NCBI GenBank assembly: GCA_024803745.1
Contig: JANJXV010000039.1
Location: 6,886,001-6,950,000, forward strand
DNA: 64,000 nt
Direction of reading: 5' to 3'
Source: Megascapheus bottae
Taxonomy: Eukaryota > Chordata > Mammalia > Rodentia > Geomyidae
Shown here: in pieces, positions 62,101 through 64,000 of the stretch
Position numbering within the stretch: the first letter of the stretch is position 1
How the letters are laid out: every line of letters starts with the position of its first letter
Notes under the pieces: model-generated
Told to the model about the DNA's origin: nothing
Database searches by the model: none
Seen by the model: the letters and a program-made list of their open reading frames with translations, nothing else
Translations under genes and position numbers: made by a program

Positions 62101-63411
62101 GCATGCACAAAGCCCTGGGTTTGATTCCTCAGTACCACATACACAGAAAAGGTTGGAAATGGCACTGTGGCTTAAGTGGCAGAGCATGAGCCTTGAACAA
62201 AAAGTGTCCAAGGACAGTGCCTAGGCCCTGAGTTCAAGCCCCAGGACTGACAAAAAGGAAAAAAGAGAAGTTACTCAGAGGACAAGAGCTACATGAAAGG
62301 AACAGAGGGAGAGATTCAAATCCTTGTGCGTTCACTTTTGTACTTTAGGGATGGTGGAGGAGGGATCCAAGTTAGGGATTTGCCTCCAGGGACAGGGCTA
62401 GGAGACTCCATGCTAGAGCCCCTGCCTAGCAAACAGGAGAACCTAGGTTCAAACAGAGCAGCACTACAAATTTAAAAAAGAGAGAGAGAAAGAATGAAGA
62501 AAGAAAGGAGGGGGGGGGATAACAACAAAAAAAAAGAAGAAAGGAAAAAGAAAGTTCTTCCGGCTGGAAGAACTGAGTTGGACATGGACAAGAGGAGAGA
62601 GAGGTTAGGAATCTCAGTGTGTGGCTCTGTCCCAAACAGCAGAATTGGAAAGCAAGATGAGCACCCTAAGTTTTAGTCATTCTCCCAGGAGCCAAAAGCA
62701 CGCTGGTGTGTATTTAGCGTTTCAAAAAACAACAACGAAAAAAAAGGATCTGGGGCTCTAGACACCTGGGGTCTCCAACATGCAGATCTGAGGGCCAAAC
62801 ATATGAAATCCCCAGAGACGTTGTGGTCACCATGATTGTGGGTCCCATTAGGTAGGGTCTGAGCAGGTCTTGGAAGGAATCGGGGTGGGGGAGCAGGAGT
62901 GTCCAGGGTTAGACTCACAGGCCAGGCGCCCCGGAAGGGCACCCGCAGGACGCCGTCGGGCAGCGGCAGATGGGGCGCGGGCGCTCCGGGCTGCTCCGGG
63001 GAGACCGGGCCGCGCGTACCGAACGCCGCGCCCAGAGCGCACGGGGCCTCGGCGGCCTCCTCCGACACCCCCGGCTTCACACACACCCTGAAGAAGAGGC
63101 GGCAGGGACCAAGGGCGCTGCAGGGGGACGGCGGGCCCCCGGGACCTGGTCCCGGTCCGAAAGAGTGAATCTGCAGCTCGAAGACACCAGCCGGCCGTGC
63201 CTAGGAGGGGGGGACACGGGGTGGGTGAGGGGGCGTCTGCCTGCCTCGCCGCCACCCCTCCCCAAGGCGTCCAGATCGCCCCTCCACACAGACACCCCCA
63301 TGGGTTCATCCCTCCCCGGTCCACCTCCAGCCTGGCTCTGACCTGGGGTAGGCAGAAGAGCGGCAGGACGAGCACCGGGGCCAGGAGCGCGGCCATCCGC
63401 CGGGGAGCCAT
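54165..63411 (-). CDS. DLL3: Delta-like 3, divergent Notch ligand (9 coding exons)
   Basis: DLL3 is a Golgi/ER-resident, cis-inhibitory Notch ligand needed for the somite clock. Coding exons on -: 63343-63411, 62919-63200, 61617-61674, 60073-60315, 57038-57255, 56425-56650, 55087-55681, 54483-54567, 54165-54170 (TAA 54165-54167). They give 593 aa (mouse about 592, human 618). The signal peptide [16 protein letters not shown] region reads [19 protein letters not shown]. Exon 2 carries [16 protein letters not shown] (N-terminal domain). Exon 4 carries the degenerate DSL region, and exons 5-7 six EGF repeats (for example [36 protein letters not shown]). The membrane helix is [20 protein letters not shown], followed by HVRRRG. 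The end is [13 protein letters not shown] plus A from the tiny last exon. All sites are GT/AG with consistent phases. No damage seen. Confidence 0.98.
54790..55015 (+). repeat. SINE in DLL3 intron 7
   Basis: Alu/B1-headed copy ('aggtagctcaggcctgtcac' to 'gagttcgaacc') with an AAGG tail. Confidence 0.75.
55895..55965 (+). repeat. Lone ID-like element
   Basis: ggtggtagagcgcttgccta followed by 'gcaagtgagaggctc', the head of an ID-type (tRNA-Ala-like) SINE without the right arm used by the young families. It follows a short 'gggcgtggttt' repeat (55845-55915). Confidence 0.6.
57400..59580. repeat. SINE cluster in DLL3 intron 4
   Basis: 57420-57500 inverted ID-like. Alu/B1-headed (+) at 57630-57845, 57890-58075, 58095-58310 (decayed) and 59355-59575. 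Alu/B1-headed (-) at 58310-58530. tRNA-headed at 58660-58850 (-) and 58950-59130 (+). 59600-60000 is unique intron sequence with nothing recognised. Confidence 0.7.
59135..59184. repeat. (AC)25 microsatellite
   Basis: An uninterrupted AC dinucleotide run formed in the tail of the SINE at 58950-59130. Confidence 0.97.
60600..62570. repeat. SINEs and purine tract in DLL3 introns 2-3
   Basis: 60600-60690 Alu/B1-headed fragment (+). 60790-60905 truncated and 60915-61115 full tRNA-headed (+). 61135-61345 Alu/B1-headed (+) with an AAAG tail. 62065-62255 tRNA-headed (+). 62475-62555 is a purine-rich tract (gaga/gggg/aaag) after an ID-like fragment. Confidence 0.7.
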
Positions 63412-63477
63412 GGCTTTTTCTTTTGGGGGGCGGCGGGGGGCAGTAGCCTCGGCAATCGCAGCAGCTGCCTGGAGAGC

Positions 63478-63484
63478 CTTATAT
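63478..63484 (-). promoter_or_regulatory. DLL3: DLL3 TATA-like box
   Basis: TATAAGG on the - strand, 67 bases upstream of the DLL3 ATG, within a CpG island (about 62,900-63,850). It predicts a start near 63450. Further upstream, to 64,000, the DNA is GC-rich with GT-rich runs, and no gene is recognised. Confidence 0.6.
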
Positions 63485-64000
63485 CAGAGGGGACGGCCAC
63501 GCCCCGCCAGGCTCCAGAGGACCCGAGGGAGGGGGGAGGAGGGAGGGAGGAGACGGCTAGGGACTTCGCCGGCACAACTTGGAGAAGATTCTGCGTGTGG
63601 GTGCCCGAGGGAGCTGACGGACGTGGGGCCGGGATGGGGCGAGGATGGAAGGGACAGGCCGGTGTGTGTGCGTGTGTTTTGCACGTGGTTGGAAGATGCT
63701 GCACGCGTGTGCGTGCGTCGGCCCCTGGGACGGCTTTCCGGATTGTGCCTCTCCCGTGCCACGGCGTGTGCACGCGTGCGCAATCCCGGGAGCTTGTCCG
63801 GTGAGCTACCCGGCTCTGGCACACCGGGCCACGCGGGGCTGGGGGACTGAGATCGGGAGGTCCACGGGTGAATACGATGACGATCGGGGGTTCTTTGTGG
63901 ACCCTATGAGTCCACCCCCCCCCCCCACCAGACGCCCGGGCGCGGGGTCCCAGCTGTATGTAAATGGCGCCATCTGTGCCTGCCTCCGGCCGCGCCCCCC

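Overview
This window is mammalian nuclear DNA carrying a conserved block of human 19q13.2, read in the opposite direction. Left to right it holds FBL (+), DYRK1B (+), a cluster of LEUTX-like homeobox loci (three on -, one on +), EID2 (+), EID2B (+), SELENOV (-) and DLL3 (-). Exon by exon the proteins match the mammalian ones closely: DYRK1B comes out at 628 aa and DLL3 at 593 aa, and DLL3 ends in the short 'REA' tail I associate with rodents. Two abundant SINE types fill the spacers. One has a tRNA/ID-like head and the other an Alu/B1-like head, and both carry the same ID-like right arm. From these SINEs and the DLL3 tail I infer a rodent, most likely a castorimorph of the kangaroo rat, pocket mouse or pocket gopher group. 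That assignment is an inference from memory of repeat families.

Layout. 1-930: SINEs. 935-9,740: FBL, 9 exons, CpG-island promoter. 9,750-18,810: DYRK1B, with a CpG-island promoter, two probable 5' non-coding exons and 10 coding exons. 19,260-19,900: an unassigned CpG-island promoter region followed by a 19-copy, 45-bp minisatellite (19,948-20,808). 20,810-27,990: no gene recognised, dense SINEs and an old DNA-transposon fossil. 27,990-40,300: LEUTX-like cluster. 40,800-42,300: EID2. 44,700-45,770: EID2B. 45,770-49,870: no gene, SINEs. 49,870-52,790: SELENOV. 53,950-63,450: DLL3. 63,500-64,000: GC-rich sequence upstream of DLL3, no gene seen.

The most interesting part is the LEUTX-like cluster. 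LEUTX is a fast-evolving PRD-class (CRX-derived) homeobox gene of early embryonic genome activation, and as far as I recall it has no functional copy in mouse or rat. Here there are four loci. Copy C (+) has a CCAAT/TATA promoter, a candidate first exon, a homeodomain exon and a last exon with a frameshifted C-terminus. Copy B (-) has intact homeodomain and C-terminal exons but no first exon that I can find. Copy A (-) is a pseudogene broken by an 11-bp deletion, a stop codon and a SINE inserted at an exon edge. Copy D (-) is a truncated relic with the most human-like C-terminus. B and C are about 98% identical through their shared intron and early last exon but differ at 41 of 152 positions in the homeodomain exon, which points to gene conversion of part of the gene.

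Other notable points are an apparent stop-loss in EID2B that opens a 140-residue tail, an enlarged SELENOV proline-rich region with GGGGCC-type repeats and a 25-nt exon carrying the Sec codon, and the minisatellite that is open in several frames. The conserved genes act in separate pathways (rRNA methylation, DYRK kinase signalling, EP300/SMAD inhibition, a selenoprotein, Notch inhibition), so their adjacency is synteny and not an operon-like arrangement.
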